Part shown: positions 63,906 to 64,000 of the stretch, in pieces
Layout: every line of letters begins with the position of its first letter
Numbering within the stretch: position 1 is the stretch's first letter
Assembly (NCBI RefSeq): GCF_964340395.1
Contig: NC_135570.1
Location: 3,878,822-3,942,821, forward strand
Source of the DNA: Glandiceps talaboti
Lineage: Eukaryota > Hemichordata > Enteropneusta > Spengelidae
Length of the DNA stretch: 64,000 bases
Direction: 5' to 3'
The notes under the pieces: model-generated
What the model was told of the DNA's origin: nothing
Databases searched by the model: none
The model's input: the letters and a program-made list of their open reading frames with translations, nothing else
Translations under genes and position numbers: made by a program

Positions 63906-64000
63906 CAACTACCTGGCGATGGAAGTTACACTACATTTCTTCCAAGCATAAAAAATGGGCTATTGAGGTGTGTTTGTTGTAATTAATATATGTCAGTCAC

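Larger units (their letters stand above)
23527..64000 (-). other. Probable long 5' intron of the PKG gene (end not seen)
   Basis: The exon at 23360-23526 starts in the middle of a codon, so an upstream exon must exist at higher coordinates on the minus strand. I found no zipper or autoinhibitory exon in the remaining 40 kb. The simplest reading is that all of it is intron, as in other animals where this gene is very large, but part could be intergenic or belong to another gene. Stretches without a named feature include 24300-25580, 26000-26590, 26740-27480, 27845-29720, 29810-33120, 36740-38490, 39470-41220, 41320-43280, 43760-45550, 47320-48190, 49400-51480, 53680-54640, 57330-58450 and 63070-63820. 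Confidence 0.6.

Overview
The window is AT-rich metazoan genomic DNA with no prokaryotic gene organisation. It has no dense open reading frames. It does have GT-AG spliced exons far apart, many tetranucleotide microsatellites, several families of short inverted-repeat transposons and 3' tails of non-LTR elements. The only gene I can support is a type I cGMP-dependent protein kinase (PRKG1/PKG-I orthologue) on the minus strand. Its protein is close to both vertebrate PKG-I and insect PKG, and the intron style fits a non-vertebrate bilaterian with large introns (a mollusc, hemichordate or similar). I cannot name the species.

Three consecutive exons are present, in transcript order 23526-23360, 4237-4124 and 2650-2545. 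Their phases join perfectly to give 128 uninterrupted codons covering the end of the N-terminal linker and the whole first cyclic-nucleotide-binding domain (CNB-A). The introns between them are 19,122 bp and 1,473 bp. The start codon, dimerisation and autoinhibitory exons, and the CNB-B and kinase exons, were not found. They presumably lie beyond the right and left edges, so about 23527-64000 is probably one very long 5' intron and 1-2544 part of a 3' intron.

The rest is intronic or intergenic DNA built from repeats. Recognisable families are: (1) a TTAA-flanked palindromic MITE with three copies (10787, 27492, 58459); (2) a roughly 400 bp MITE with ends like CTGCACTAGCTGTAACTGG, six whole or partial copies (2680, 16340, 19203, 25588, 35622, 53343); (3) a TA-flanked MITE beginning CTGTAAACC (19438, 33131, 46459); (4) a 325 bp foldback with a perfect 9 bp target duplication (34538); (5) a 167 bp hAT-type MITE with a perfect 8 bp duplication (48202); (6) an 866 bp hAT-like element 206 bp upstream of exon 4124-4237; (7) other foldbacks at 22976, 26600 and 52518. 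There are minisatellites at 15694, 23712, 43373, 46895, 49253, 56860, 61215 and 62852, and long GACA, CATA and CT microsatellites. The many low-complexity reading frames such as CLSV, HTYI and RQTD are translations of these microsatellites and not genes.

I found no operon, defence system, CRISPR array or RNA gene. The most interesting points are the repeat architecture around the kinase exons (a MITE end that contains the best candidate branch point, and a strong hairpin just after a donor), the three-layer nested insertion at 19.2-20.0 kb, and clean transposition footprints of elements I could not assign to a named family.
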